Below are positions 22,646-35,040 of a DNA stretch of 64,000 nucleotides, in pieces. Position 1 is the stretch's first letter. Every line of letters starts with the position of its first letter. The stretch is taken from contig CM037587.1 of the NCBI GenBank assembly GCA_021018995.1, positions 13,889,366 through 13,953,365 on the forward strand, read 5' to 3'. The notes beneath the pieces are model-generated. The model had not been told where the DNA came from and ran no database searches. It saw only the letters and a program-made list of their open reading frames with translations. Made by a program: the position numbers and the translations under genes. This DNA comes from Chloranthus sessilifolius (lineage: Eukaryota; Streptophyta; Magnoliopsida; Chloranthales; Chloranthaceae).

Positions 22646-23154
22646 TGTTAGAGTTGGGCTATAACTTGGAAAGTCGCTCAGCAGGAACCAATTCCGCTCA
22701 AGTGAGTTGTGCACTCAACAAGGGTAAAAAGTTCTGATTTTAGTCCCTTGAGCGACTTTGGTTGTCGCTTGAGCGACTGAAGCGACCCATGACGACTAAC
22801 TTACATGTACACTTGAGTTTTTTTGCTATTTTCTCGAGTTAGAAGTAGAACTCTTGACTTCTATATAAAGGGAAAGCTATGGACAAATTAAGGAGGCTGA
22901 AAAACATGAGACATCATTGTAAAACTTTGGAAAACCTATCTAGGGTTTTGAGGAGATCTTTGGTGAGGCTTGAGTGTTCTTGTATTATTGTGTAATCATC
23001 AATATAGTGGATTATCACTGCCCGTGGACGTAGGCATATTGTCGAACCACGTAAATATTATCTCTTATGTGTTTGTGGTTGATTTTCTTCTATTTTGCAT
23101 TCGTATTTGATCATTCATCGTGAGATCGTTGGTTAGTTTGTTAGCTTTCACGCA
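22646..23154 (+). repeat. 5' LTR of the Copia element
   Basis: Starts TGTTAGAGTTGGGC. The TATA-type CTATATAAAGGG lies near 22861. Inverted GTCGCTTGAGCGAC words sit upstream of it. It matches 27146-27656. Confidence 0.9.
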
Positions 23155-26100
23155 AAAAATTGGTATCAGAGAGAGGTTTATGTTCTACGATTTGAGATGG
23201 CATCGAAGACCGCAAAAGTTTCTAACGCGAGGTTCAAGGTTGAAAATTTTGACGGGAAGATTAATTTCGGCTTGTGACAAGTACAAGTCTGGGATATTTT
23301 GATTCAACAAGGATTGCACAAGGTATTGAAGGGGCGTTCGGGTAAGCCGACGAATATGTCCAATGGTAATTGAAAAGAATTTGAACTTCAGGCATGTAGT
23401 ACAATTCGGCTATGTCTGGCGAAGGATATTACATACAACGTAATGCGGGAGAACTCGACGACCTCGCTGTGGGCCAAATTTGAGAGTCTCTACATAACGA
23501 AATCTCTGATGAGTCGACTAAATCTCAAGAAGCAACTGTACAAGTTGCGCATGAAGGCAGATACTTCTCTCAACGAACATCTTAATGAATTCAACAACAT
23601 AATATCTGAATTATTAAATATTTGAGAAGAGGTTAAGGATGAAAACAAAGCACTATTGCTTTTGTCTTTCCTCCCTGATTCCTATGAGTACCTGATTACT
23701 ATGCTGCTCTATGGGAAGGATACTATTGAACTGGAGTCGGTTACAGCGGCACTTCTTTGTAACGACATGATGAAGAAAGGTTCAGATAGTGATATATAAG
23801 CAGATGGCTTATTGGTTATAGGGAGAACAGAGGACCATAAATCCAGAAGTGGTAGAACAAAGTTCAGATTTAATTCCAAAAACAGAAAGATAATAGAATG
23901 CTATAAGTGTCACGAAAAGGGTCACATCATAAGGCATTGTCAACAGTTACAAACAAAGAGGGACGATGCTCAGGATAAGAAGCAGAAAAAGGTCGTTGAT
24001 GAGGCTGGTATAGCTGAACAAGCTCCAAATGATGATGAAAGCATGTTATCAGTAGTTTCAAATAAATACTCACAGAATGTATGAATACTTGATTCAGGGT
24101 GCTCCTACCATATGTATTAAATAGGGACTGGTTCGCGTCTTATAAAGAGGTGGATGGTGGAACGGTTTTGATGGACAATAATATGGCCTGTAAAATAGTT
24201 TGTAAGGAGAGTATCAGAATAAAGATGTACGATGGGGTTGTGAGAACATTGACCAATGTGTGCCATATTCTGGAATTGAAGAAGAACCTCATATCGTTTG
24301 GTACACTAGACTCCAATAGGCTCAAGTTTACAGCTCAAGGTGGAGTTTTGAAGGTGACAAAGGGATCTCTGGTTGTGAGAAAAGCGAAAAAGGTTGGAAA
24401 CCTTTACTTTCTATCAAAGAGTATAGTATCTACGTCAGATGATAGTGGTTTGTCCACTACACAGTTATGGCACATGCGCCTGGAGCACATGTCAAAAAGA
24501 GGGATGACAGAGTTGGGCAAGTAGGGCTTGTTGAAAGGTGTAAAGATCGATAAAGTTGATTTTTGTGAGCATTGTGTCATCGAAAAATAATGAAGGGTTA
24601 AGTTCAACACAACGATTCATACTACAAAGGCACACTAGACTATATATATTCAAATGTATGAAGGCCTTCAAAGGTTTCTTCTAAAGGTGGTGCAAGGTAC
24701 TTCATCTCCTTCATCGATGATTACTCTCGATATGTATGGATCTACATGATGAAGAGTAAAGATGAGGTGTTAAAAATCTTCAAGAGATGAAAAATACTGT
24801 TTAAGAATCAGACTGGAAGGAAGGTCAAACAGTTAAGAACCGATAATGGTGGTGAGTACACCAGTGGACAGTTCCATAAGTTATATGAAGAAAACAATAT
24901 TGTTAGGCACTTCACAGTGAAGAATACACCGCAACAAAATGGGTAGCAGAGTGTATGAATAGAACTCTATTTGAAAAGGCAAGATGTATGTTATCCAATG
25001 CGGGATTGGGTAGAGATCGTCGTCTACAGTAATATAGTGCAAGACTCCGATTGAGATATGGTCAGGGAAGCCTGCAAATTATAGTGCATTGAAGGTTTTG
25101 GGTTACGCTGCCTACTATCATGTCAGAGATAGTAAAATTGACCCACGGGCTAAGAAAGTGATTTTCTTAGGGTATGTAAATGGTGTGAAAGGATACAAGT
25201 TATGGTGTCCTGAGCAGAATAAGATTGTGCTCAACAGAGACGTGACCTTTGATGACTCTGTTATATAGACTTCTAGCAAATAGATCATGAAAATTGGAGA
25301 AGAGGTGGCGGATGATCAGTTTGAGGTGGAGTTAGAAACTCCTATAGTTATTACATCAGTAGAAAGTGTAGAAATAATTCAGAGAGAGCCAGAAAATCCT
25401 TAGCAAGTGAAAGACCCAAAAGGAATATTAGAGTACTAATTCGCTATGGTTACGAGGATATGGTCACCTGCGTATTGATGTTGGATGGCAATGAGCCGTC
25501 TTCATTCAAGGATGCAATTAGTGCATGTGCACGAGAATAGAAGACCATAATGGGTGAAGAGATGAATTTTATTTACAAGAATCAAACTTGAGAACTAACA
25601 GAGTTATCTAAAGAAAAAAGAGCGATTGGATGTAAGTGAGTTTATAAGAAGAAAGAGGATTCTCTAAAAAATGGTGGTGCAAGGTACAAAACACGATTAG
25701 TAGAAAAAGGTTATACGCAAAAGGAAGGCATTGATTACAATGAAATGTTCTCACCGATTGTGAAACACACTTCAATCTGAGTTTTGTTGTCAATTGTGGC
25801 ACAGTTGGACTTAGAGTTGGAGCAACTCGATGTGAAAATAGCGTTTCTACACGGTGATATGGAGGAGGAGATCTATATGAACCAATCTGAAGGGTTCAAG
25901 TCTCTTGCAGAAGAGAGGTTAGTGTGCAAACTGAATAAGTCCTTGTATAGGTTGAAGCAGTCGTCGGGACAATGATACAAGAGGTTTGACACGTTCATGG
26001 TGGGCTATAATTATATTCAAAGTGAATACAACAACTGTGTTTACTTTAAGAGGCTAGCGGATGGTTCATTTATTTACCTTCTCTTGTATGTTGATGACAT

Positions 26101-27145
26101 GCTCATAGCTGTGAAGAGCATGGTAGAGATCAACAAGTTGAAATCTTAACTTGGCATGGAGTTTGAGATGAAAGATCTTAGCACAGCGAGAAAAATTCTT
26201 GGGATGGAGATTCAGAGAGACAGAAAAAAGGACAGTTGTGTCTAACACAGAAGAGTTATCTAGAGAAGGTACTCTCACGGTTTGGTATGGAGAACTCAAA
26301 GGTTGTGAGTACTCCAATAGCAAGTCACTCCCATATTTCGTCTAGCATGTCTCCTACTACAGATGAGGAGTGTGAGTTTATGACTCATGTTCCCTACGCG
26401 AGTGCGGTTGGTAATTTGATATACGCTATGGTATGCACTCGACCGAATATTTTATAGGCTGTTAGTGTGGTTAGCAGGTATATCGCTAATTCAGGCACAG
26501 AGCATTGGCAAGCGATGGAATAGATTATGAGCTACGTGCGTAGTACCAAGGATGTTGGGCTAGTTTTTCACAGTGATACAGATCATCAGTTATACAGATA
26601 CATTGATTCGGATTATGCGGGTGATTTGAATAAGTGTCGGTCTACAATGGGATATGTGTTTATGCTATCAGGTGGTTTGATTAGCTAGAGGTCGATGTTA
26701 CAGGATACAATGGCTTTGCCTACTACAGAGGCAGAGTATATGGCAGTAACAGAGGCAATGAAAAAAGCTTTATGGCTTTAAGGCTTAGTTGGTCATTTGG
26801 GGATCGTGCAGGAAAGTGTTGCTGTATTTTGTGATAGCCAGAGTGCTATTTACTTAGCAAAGAATCATGTATATTATGCTTGTATCAAGCACATTGATAT
26901 ACGGTATCACTTCGTACTGAAAATAATCGAAGATAGCGATATATCTTTAAAGAAGGTGAGTATAAAGGATAATCCTGCAGATATGATGACAAAGGTAGTA
27001 CCGGTGGTCAAGACTAAACATTATTTGAAGTTGATTATGTTCAGCAGGTTTGAGCGCCCTCGGGGTGCTGGTGGCAGCGGTGATATGAGTATAGTGATGA
27101 TCGAAAGAAAGAGTAAATGGTGAAGCTTAGAGCCAGGTGGAGAAT

Positions 27146-27656
27146 TGTTAGAGTTGGGCTTTAACTTAGAAAATAGCTCGAGTGGGAACCAATTCCGCTC
27201 GAGCGAGTTGTGCACTCAATATGGGTAAAAAGTTTGCGTTTTTTCGCTTGAGTGACTTTGGTTGTCGCTCGAGTGACCGGAGCGACCCACGACGACCAAC
27301 TTACGTGTATATTCAGGTTTTTTTGCTATTTTCTCATGGGTTAGAAGTAAGACTCTTGACTTCTATATAAAGGGAAAGCTATAGACGAATTAAGGAGGCT
27401 GACAAACATGAGATATTATTGAAAAGCTTTGGAAAACCTATCTAGGGTTTTGAGGAGAGCTTTGGTGAGGCTTGAGTGTTCTTGTATTCATGTATAATCA
27501 TTAATATAGTGGATTATCGTTACCCGTGGATGTAGGCATATTGTTGAATCATGTAAATATTGTCTCTTGTGTGTTTATGGTTGATTTTCTTCTATTTTGC
27601 GTTCTTATTTGATCGTTCATCGTAAGATCGTTAGTTAGTTTGTGAGCTTTCGTGCA
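27146..27656 (+). repeat. 3' LTR of the Copia element
   Basis: Follows a polypurine tract, with the same start, TATA box and end (GTGCA) as the 5' LTR. Confidence 0.9.
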
Positions 27657-29156
27657 ACCGTCACACCTTATGATTTGATCGTACACCACCCATTAATGGG
27701 GATCTTTTTCTTTTGAAACTAGGAGCATCCATTAATGTAGGTTCTCTGATCTCAAGATCCCACAATAAAATAGAGGTCGAAGCCACGAGCGACCATTAAT
27801 GGCATAACCCTAGCGATTTGTGGGTTCGGTTCATCGCCCGTCGGCCGCAAAAATGAAACTCTTTATTCTTCATTAGGTAGCTAAAGCTTTTTGGGGAAGA
27901 AGGCCTTATTATAATTATTTATTATCTTGAAGGCTATTAAAATAATTTTATATATACCTAGTATTTTTTGGGGATCAGATTATCGTGAGAATCCCTAAAC
28001 CCGAAAAATTTTCAGGTGAGTTATGACACTGAAACTTTTGAAAATGGATGCCTTATTTCCAAATTCCCCTTTTGAAAGTTTATTGGTCGCTCTAATAGCA
28101 CTCACCAGAATTCTAAAAGCACCCACCTAACCCCACCTATAGACAATTTAAGGGATTTTGGAAATAAGGGATCCATTCTCGAAGGTTTGGGCGCCATATA
28201 CTCACCCGAAAACTTTAGGAATTCCTTTGATAATCAGAGCTCCAAAAAATATTAGGTAAATATGAATTTACTTTAATGGCCTTTAGGATAATAAAAAATT
28301 ACAGTAGGGCCTTATTCCCCAAAAAACTCTAGCTACCCAATGAAGAAACCATTTTGCGGCCGGTGGACGATGAAATTGAACTCACAAATCTCTAGGGTTC
28401 CGCCATTAATGACCACCATTAATGGTCGTTCGTGGCTACGACCTCTCCTTTATTGCACGATCTCTAATATGTGTGATCTTTAGATCAGAGAACCTCCATT
28501 AATGGGTGCTTCCGGTTTCAAGAGAATAAAGATCCCCATTAATGGATGTGGTTGGTAGAAGGTGAAACCGAACCCACAAATCACTAGGGTTTTGCCATTA
28601 ATGACCTCCAAGTTCAAGTCAAATCGCTAGGGTTTCATTTTTGTGGCCAACGGAAGATGAAACCGAACCCACAAATTGTTATGGTTCCATTTTTCGGTTG
28701 GCTGAAGATGAAACCGAACCACAGATCGCAAGGGTTCTTCCATGAAATACCTCTAAGTTTATGTCAAATCGCTAGTGTTCCATTTTGCAAACGGCGGAAG
28801 ATGAAACCGAACCTACAAATCACTAGGGTTCTATTTTTTCAGCACATGAAAGATGACACCAAACCCACAAATCACTAGGGTTTCGCCATTAATGACCTCT
28901 AAGTTCAAGTATGTCTTCTCTCTCATTTCAGACATTTGGGAGAGAGAAGGGCTCTGTAGTAATTTCATCTTCAAACTCAATTTTTGGAAACCCCAAAAAT
29001 AGTGTCAATCCCTTTTGCTGACAGTCTTGAATAAAGCATAATACTCCAAAACGTTTGTGTGGAAGTCCTTTTTAACTAAAGTTTCCACAATTTTAACAGG
29101 TGGCACCAGGTGGGTGCTAATAGTGGTACTCATACATTAGATATAAGGAAAATTTA

Positions 29157-30073
29157 GAGAAACAAGATTAGTTAGAAAATGTTTCAGCATATTGTACCAG
29201 TTCAAAATGTTTTAGGAAAAAGGGACTGACACGGTTTGCACGATTTCTAAAAAGGTATTCGATCAACTATGAGAAAAAGGGCAACTTGAAACCAAAGGAC
29301 CCTAGCCTCTGCAATCTCACACGACCGCCTCTCTCTTTACCCAAACGATACAATTGATGGATTTGTTTGTTTCAATTATTTGATATTAAAAATTAGTGGA
29401 TCTATTCGCTCTAATATCCGATCAATTCACACTATTGGATTCGAAAAATAGTGAAAAATATGCAATAACTAAAACTTTTTAGAAATGATCCTTGTATTCT
29501 AAAATCCCCAAATTGACTAATTTTTTAATTTTTTATAATTGTATGCTTTAATTAAAGTCCCTACTATTTTTTATTGTTGTGATTTATTAATGCATAAACT
29601 CCATTAATGGACTGCCATCTGGGTCATCTTCAACAATCATTAGAAGTCTATTAATGGAGTTTTACAAATTTCAAACGATTAGGAGCTCCATCTAGGTCGT
29701 CTTCTCCCATCATTCCATTAATAGTAGTTCTGTGAGGGCCTCTGTTAAATTAATGAGCTGCTGACCAGTGAAAGAGGAGATGATGTCGAGTGATCACCAT
29801 TCATTTGAAGAATGACGTTAGGCATGACGGTCATCTCATTGGGTGTGATGGAGTTGTTTAGGGTGATGTTAGAGACGACGGGGTTAGAGTTTTAGAGTGT
29901 TTGGGATATTTGAGAGAGAGGGCACTATGGTAATTTCAAGTGAAGTGTTTTCTTCCATTAGACCAAACCCTTTTTGGAAACTTAGAAAATCGTGTCAATC
30001 TTTTTTTCCCTAAAACTTTCTAGAATAGTATAATAAACAAAAACTTTCTAAAACTAATCCTTCTTTTCTAAAA
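29157..30073. mobile_element. Foldback transposon FB-B, relative of FB-A
   Basis: The left arm starts near 29157 and the right arm ends near 30073 in inverted orientation. Matched pairs include GATTAGTTAGAAA/GATTAGTTTTAGAAA, GGGACTGACACG/AAGATTGACACG, and CCATTAATGG words around the centre at about 29620. The GATTGACAC...TTTCCAAAAA terminal module is shared with FB-A. The arms are more diverged than those of FB-A. No coding capacity. Confidence 0.6.
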
Positions 30074-31182
30074 GCCCCTAGATATAGCTACTCGTAATAT
30101 TCATTTTATGTTAGTTCTTAAGTGTTGTTTGTTTACTCGTATTTTGAATTCGAAAGGTGTATGTTATGTGAATTTTACAACATTATGTTGTTTGGCAACA
30201 TAATTTGTAATAAGTTTACGTGTAAAATCCTATTTTGGCAATATATAAAACCGTTTTAAGAAAAATGAGATTTTATTCAAAAACTTAATTTTTCTCAATT
30301 AGACAAGAGGTGGGGCATATGTTACTTCCAAAATAATTAGTTTTTAACTAAAAAAAAAATCAATAAAAAGAAAATGTTGCAAACCTTTTTTTTTTTCTTT
30401 AGACGAAATAAAAATCAAGGCAAAGGGGCTCCCGCAGGAGATTTTGAACCGTTACAAAGCAAACCGGATGACTTTGGTTTGCCACTGATGGGTGAATAAG
30501 CTTTTTAGCCAATAGGGAGTTATAAAAAATGTTATTAAGCGGAATCAAACTTTTCTCAATGAATGTATATTTTATTTATCATAAATATTAAATTCATAGC
30601 TTATTTTTAATTTGTTTTTAATTTTTTTATTCAGTGAACTGTGTTCGCTTGAATCTAGTGCACCTCAAATTACGAACCCTTTGAATCAACGAATTGGGTA
30701 ATATTGCATCCAACCATCTTCTTTCACAACATTAAAAATACAAAGCAACCTCCTTTGCCCTATCGTATTCTTCTTCTAGTCAATTAAAACCATCTTGAGT
30801 AAAACAAAATTACTCACTTTTTTATCAACATAGATAAAAAATAACAAGTATAAAATTACCCTCTCTTTCTCTCTCTCTCAGTCCCATTTGACCCACCAAG
30901 AAATCACCTCTCTTGTGCCCTAGCAAGCATTACCCCTCTCCTGTACCACTATGTGGTTGATGAAAATGAACAATTGAACTTCTATTTTTTGAATGGTCTT
31001 TGACCCAACCTATAAATTCCCTAGATTTGTAGCTATTTGGTAATTTATTAACTCAATAATCTATTTATGTATTGTGGACTGGGAGACTAGATCTGAAAAT
31101 TATATATACATATAATACCTCATATCAAAGAGATAGTATTGTGGTAATTTTGATCCTTTAAAAAAAGGGGTCACTTTGCAGA
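30074..31182. other. Unclassified AT-rich spacer
   Basis: No gene or element family recognised. A short CT-rich tract lies at about 30868-30882. Confidence 0.4.
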
Positions 31183-31852
31183 GGAGCTTGAAGAGTCTTT
31201 TCTATTTGATCTGAGATAGTTCAATCGGTTGACTTGTTGACCGGACACAGATTGTCTTCACACATGTGCAACGCATGGGTGCACCAGATAGTTTTCGACC
31301 ATCTGTGAAAAATAATCAAATTCAGACAAGTCAGTTAGTGATTGTTGAACACCAAAAGATGTAACTGTTCGAGTGTGACCAGTGGATCCTTGCAACCGTT
31401 GATCAAATCGATTAATGCCCTCGATTCCAAGGAACCGATAAAGACAACCGCCCCTGAATAGGTGCTTCAAAAGTTATAAATAGAGGCTGGAGGAGGGATT
31501 CTACTCACTTGTGCTTCGAAAGTTATAAATAGAGGCCAAAGGAGGGATTCTACTCATTTGCAAATTCCGAGGAAGCACCTATTCAGGGGCGATTGTGTCT
31601 GTCGGTTCCTTAGAATCGAGGGCCCTGATCGATCCGATCGGCGGATTACAAGGATCCAACTCCACGATCAATGATTTACATCTTTGGTGTTCAAATCATT
31701 AACGACTTGTCCAAATCGTCGTTTTTCATGAGCAAATAAAGCGCACGATGCACATGCAAAGTGAGCACATGTGTGAAGGCAATCCGTGTTTGATCAATAA
31801 GTCAACTGATTAAGACTATCTCAGAAGAAATAGGAAAGACTCCTCAGGCTCA
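31183..31852. mobile_element. Foldback element FB-C with a duplicated TATA segment in its loop
   Basis: Inverted arms of roughly 280 bp: left from GAGCTTGAAGAGTCTTT, right ending AAAGACTCCTCAGGCTC. Shared arm words include TTCACACATGTGC, ATCCTTG.AA and CGCCCCTGAATAGGTGCTTC. The spacer contains two tandem units 49 bp apart, each with TATAAATA (31475-31482 and 31524-31531) and GGAGGGATTCTACTCA. No coding frame. Target duplication unclear. Confidence 0.7.
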
Positions 31853-31859
31853 TCGTAAT

Positions 31860-32235
31860 GATGCGAAGTGCAAAGTGCGCCATAAAAGCGCCATTCGCAC
31901 ATCGCGCGCGTGCACCGCGGCGAATCGCCGCTATAAGCCATATTTCTCTTTTCAAGTCAAATAATATAGAAGGTAAGTTTCTATATATATGGCAAGAAAC
32001 TTTCTTGTAAAATAGTGAGGTGAGACAAAACTTTTACAATACTTTTAACTTGTGGTGGGAATAGTTTTCCCTCCAATATAATTCAAAATTCAAATTACTT
32101 TGACTTGAAAGTTGAAGGTTCAAGTTTTGGCAAAAGCATGGAACCAAAATATTTAAGGAATCATTTAAAGATAAATAAAACTAATAAATAAATATTGTTA
32201 AATTAATAATAAATATTTATTTTGTTAAATATCCA
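31860..32235 (-). repeat. Copia LTR fragment, same family as the LTR at 60344-60966
   Basis: Matches 60589-60966 at high identity over about 370 bp, including CAAGAAACTTTCTTGTAAAA and ACTTTTAACTTGTGGTGGGA. Only the first part of the LTR (by its own orientation) is present. No internal domains adjoin it. Confidence 0.85.
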
Positions 32236-32470
32236 ATATTCCTCTCTTATTTACAAAATAAATATCCATCCTCTCCTATTTTGTTAAATATCTAAAATAA
32301 AAGTACTGAGAGTCAATTTTAAATCTGATAACCAAAGACAATATATATATGTACCAAATATTTTTTGAGCACTTCTTAACTACTGTATACATAAATGAAG
32401 GGATCCTAAGGAATTAAACCTTCACTTAGTAATAATACATTAAAGTTGATAAAAAACTTTAGTGATCTAA

Positions 32471-35040
32471 TTTAACAACCCCAAAATTTCTAACCTGAAA
32501 CACATGAAGATTCTTGTTAGATCATAGATCATAATCTAAATGCAGAGGTTCTTTAGTATCAATAAGAATAAGCCATTAGATTAAAATCATTACATAAATG
32601 TCCATAAGAAAACTTAAAGGAAAATATAATATCATCGGTGACGGCCGTTCGTCACACAAACAATGATGAATAAAAATAATCAATATCAATAGTCTCAAAA
32701 GTTCATTTAAAACTATACCAAGTCTAAATATCCAAAAGAAATCTACTGGTAAAATTGCTCCGGAGGAAGATCTGCCTCGTCCTCTGCTACGAAGTCTGGA
32801 TCTTCTTCTAACTCAGGATCCGAGACTACTTTTGTACCTATGACACATAGTGTTGCGGTAAGCTAACAGTCTAAGCTCAGTAGAGAAAGTTCAAAATTGA
32901 ATTACATCTTATCCAATCAATACATAGTTTCAATGACAAATTGAATAATAATTAGTGACAAAACAGAGTTATCAAAGATTCTTAAGTATAAATTCAAAGC
33001 ATCTAAGGTTCAATTTCTCACAAGGTTCAAAGGTGACTTTTCTTGGTTTTTATATGAGTGTCAATTTAATATATTCATTATCATACTTTGTATACAAGTT
33101 TCTTAGGTTCAATGCGTGACTTAAATCAATAATTTAAAATAACTTCTCGCGAATATAGCGCTTAGAGCCTTGATTAACCGATGGGAATCCCCTCCTAATC
33201 ATCGTTGTTCAAGAACAAATTTTCTCGATTGCCCAAGCCCCTGTGTTGTGAGGGATACTTGTGTTATTCAAAGGGGCCGTCAAAAGTATTTAAAGTATAA
33301 GATTTATTATCATCAACGTTAAATCAAATACAAGGTTCTAATACATAGTACGTTGTTCATATTTCATACATAGCTTATATTCCATTTTAAAGTTCAAAGT
33401 TCAAGGGTTCAAATAGTTCGATATTCAAAGAGTCCAATAATTCAATGTCCAAAGAGTTCAGATGATTCAATATTCAATGATTCAATGATTCGATATTCAT
33501 CAGTTCAATGATTCAATATTAAAAAAATAATAATAAGATTCAATGAGTTCGAGTTTAGTTTTTTGATGATCATAAGTGCATGCTTCAATATATATATATA
33601 TATTGAAAACATAATTGTACATTGATTTCCCCTACCTCGGGTCTTAACATCGCAAGGATAATTGAGACAAAATGTATGGTTGATCGACGATTTTGGCAAT
33701 GTGAGTCATTCTAAGATTGCACAAATATCCACCCAATTTCTTCTTCTCTAATACACAAATAATAGATATATCATAAAGAGAGTTTTGTGTATTGATCGCG
33801 AAATCAATATGAGGAAACATTGGGTGATTTACTTTTTGAATTCAAAAATATAAAATGATTGTGTGTGATCACTTATCGTCATCGCTCCAAATAAGAGAGA
33901 TAGAGAGATCGGTGGTTGGGCTGCTCGGTTGCAGAACAAGAGGCTACTCGGGTGTTAGAAAGAAAATGAGAGACAAAGAGAGATATAGAGAGAGACGTTT
34001 GGGATGGCTGAGTACTTTCAGTTTCAAAAAAGAATTCGAAAGAGAGAGATAGCGATTTCGATCAGGTGAGAGAGTTCAAGAGTTGAGAGGCATTTAATAT
34101 TAGGGAGAGTTTGTGCGTGGAGACCTATATGCATTTGGGGCTTCTAGTCTAGGATTAGGATTAGAACTACGTGGGGAGGGTTGCTACGTCTCACTGTCCC
34201 AAGAGTCCAAGAATTTGGACTTCAAGTTAAAACTTGAGTTAGGCAAGCAAGCACCGACTTGCTATCATTTAAAACAATTAAATAATTTTAAAAGGTTTGC
34301 ACTCCTTGTTGGACACTAACACATAAAAGTGGACGATTGGGATGGTAGTACACAACGTGGGATGTTATTTATTTAATGTATTTTCCACCTTTGACTCTAG
34401 GTAGGATTGAGACGGAAAAGAGGGAGAGAAGGAGTTATTATTAGGAAAGAGTGTTTGTGGTTGTGCTAGTATGTTGGGCACCAACTCCGGGTCACCATGC
34501 TCATGCTATCTATTGCCTCCCATCCTAATTACTAACCTATTTATTTGTTCAGGCGCTGGGCACCGACACCCAGCTCGATAGTACCCATATCTAATACTTC
34601 ACACTCCTCTCCATATAAACTTGTGTAAACTTAATTAATTATTTTAATATAATTGTACAATTTAAAAAGGAGCTTGAATTGGGTGTGGCACATCACACCA
34701 AATTTTCCATGGTACACACATCTAATATCGTTCATGTGTACCCTACTGATTTAGTTAATTCATAAGCATAATAATATAGAACCATGTGTTCTCACCTATG
34801 GTGATTGATGGGTGGGCTCGAACTCTATTCAACCTCGGAGTCACGCATACAAACCTCACATAGGAGTTCGAATTTTATGATTTAGACTCGTGTTCGGATG
34901 CACATACCCAATTGCAACAGATCGGGGCCAAGGCCATGTCACAGACGTCGAAAGTTTGACCAAGGTCAAACCGGTCAAAATAGTTATATTATCATCAAAG
35001 GTCAATGATTCCATGTTAATGGAAAATCAGGGTCGCTATA
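32471..35040 (-). repeat. 3' LTR of the Tekay-type element
   Basis: Begins (minus strand) TATAGCGACCCTG directly after the polypurine tract and ends GGGGTTGTTAAA. Its 2,570 bp closely match the length of the solo LTR at 56271-58833, which is the same family on the other strand. Near 33420-33530 it has repeats of TTCAATGATTCAATGATTC. A (GA)-rich part at 33890-34060 gives meaningless open frames. The conserved short frame lies at 32743-32862. Confidence 0.85.
32743..32862 (-). other. Conserved short acidic reading frame in a Tekay LTR (copy 1)
   Basis: 39 codons plus stop. The C-terminal half reads DPDFVAEDEADLPPEQFYQ and then stops. The frame has no ATG start and is preceded by a possible splice acceptor (pyrimidines, CTGAG, then TAG before CTTACC). 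It corresponds residue by residue to the frame in the solo LTR at 58417-58533. No known domain. Confidence 0.5.

Larger units (their letters stand above)
22646..27656 (+). mobile_element. Ty1/Copia element, complete architecture, coding region broken
   Basis: LTRs are 22646-23154 and 27146-27656. TGGTATCAGAG (23161) is the primer-binding site and AGGTGGAGAAT precedes the 3' LTR. In order: gag from about 23197 with zinc knuckle CYKCHEKGHIIRHC (23900-23940), protease (about 24085-24300), GAG_pre-integrase TQLWHMRLEHMSKRG, integrase with DNGGEY (24844), RT with AFLHGDMEEEIYM, LYRLKQ and YVDDM (26089), and RNase H with HIDIRYHFV. Tork/TNT1-like by protease and integrase style. The copy has more than ten breaks. 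LTRs differ at about 10-11 per cent by eye, which implies insertion some millions of years ago. No matching target duplication. Confidence 0.92.
21695..29085. mobile_element. Foldback transposon FB-A with arms of about 0.94 kb, interrupted by two retroelements
   Basis: The left arm is 21695-22243 plus 27657-28060; the right arm is about 28155-29085, inverted. The loop is about 90 bp (28065-28150). Arm matches include CACACAAACGTTTTGG, GGGATTGACACTATTTTT, AGAGCCCTTCTCTCTCCCAAATG and CCATTAATGGGGATCTTT. Each arm contains several repeats of a unit of about 60 bp that begins CCCTAGCGATTTGTGGGTTC. Without the inserted retroelements the element is about 2 kb. No transposase is seen. TIRs built of subrepeats are typical of foldback and some Mutator-like elements. 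Confidence 0.8.

Noticed and set aside
28657-28878. 73-codon frame with repeated MKPN motif
   Set aside because: The repetition reflects the 60-bp subrepeats of the foldback arm in one frame.
33855-34319. Open frames of 65-68 codons in the Tekay LTR
   Set aside because: They come from GA-rich low-complexity sequence in the LTR and are not matched in the sister LTR at 56271-58833.
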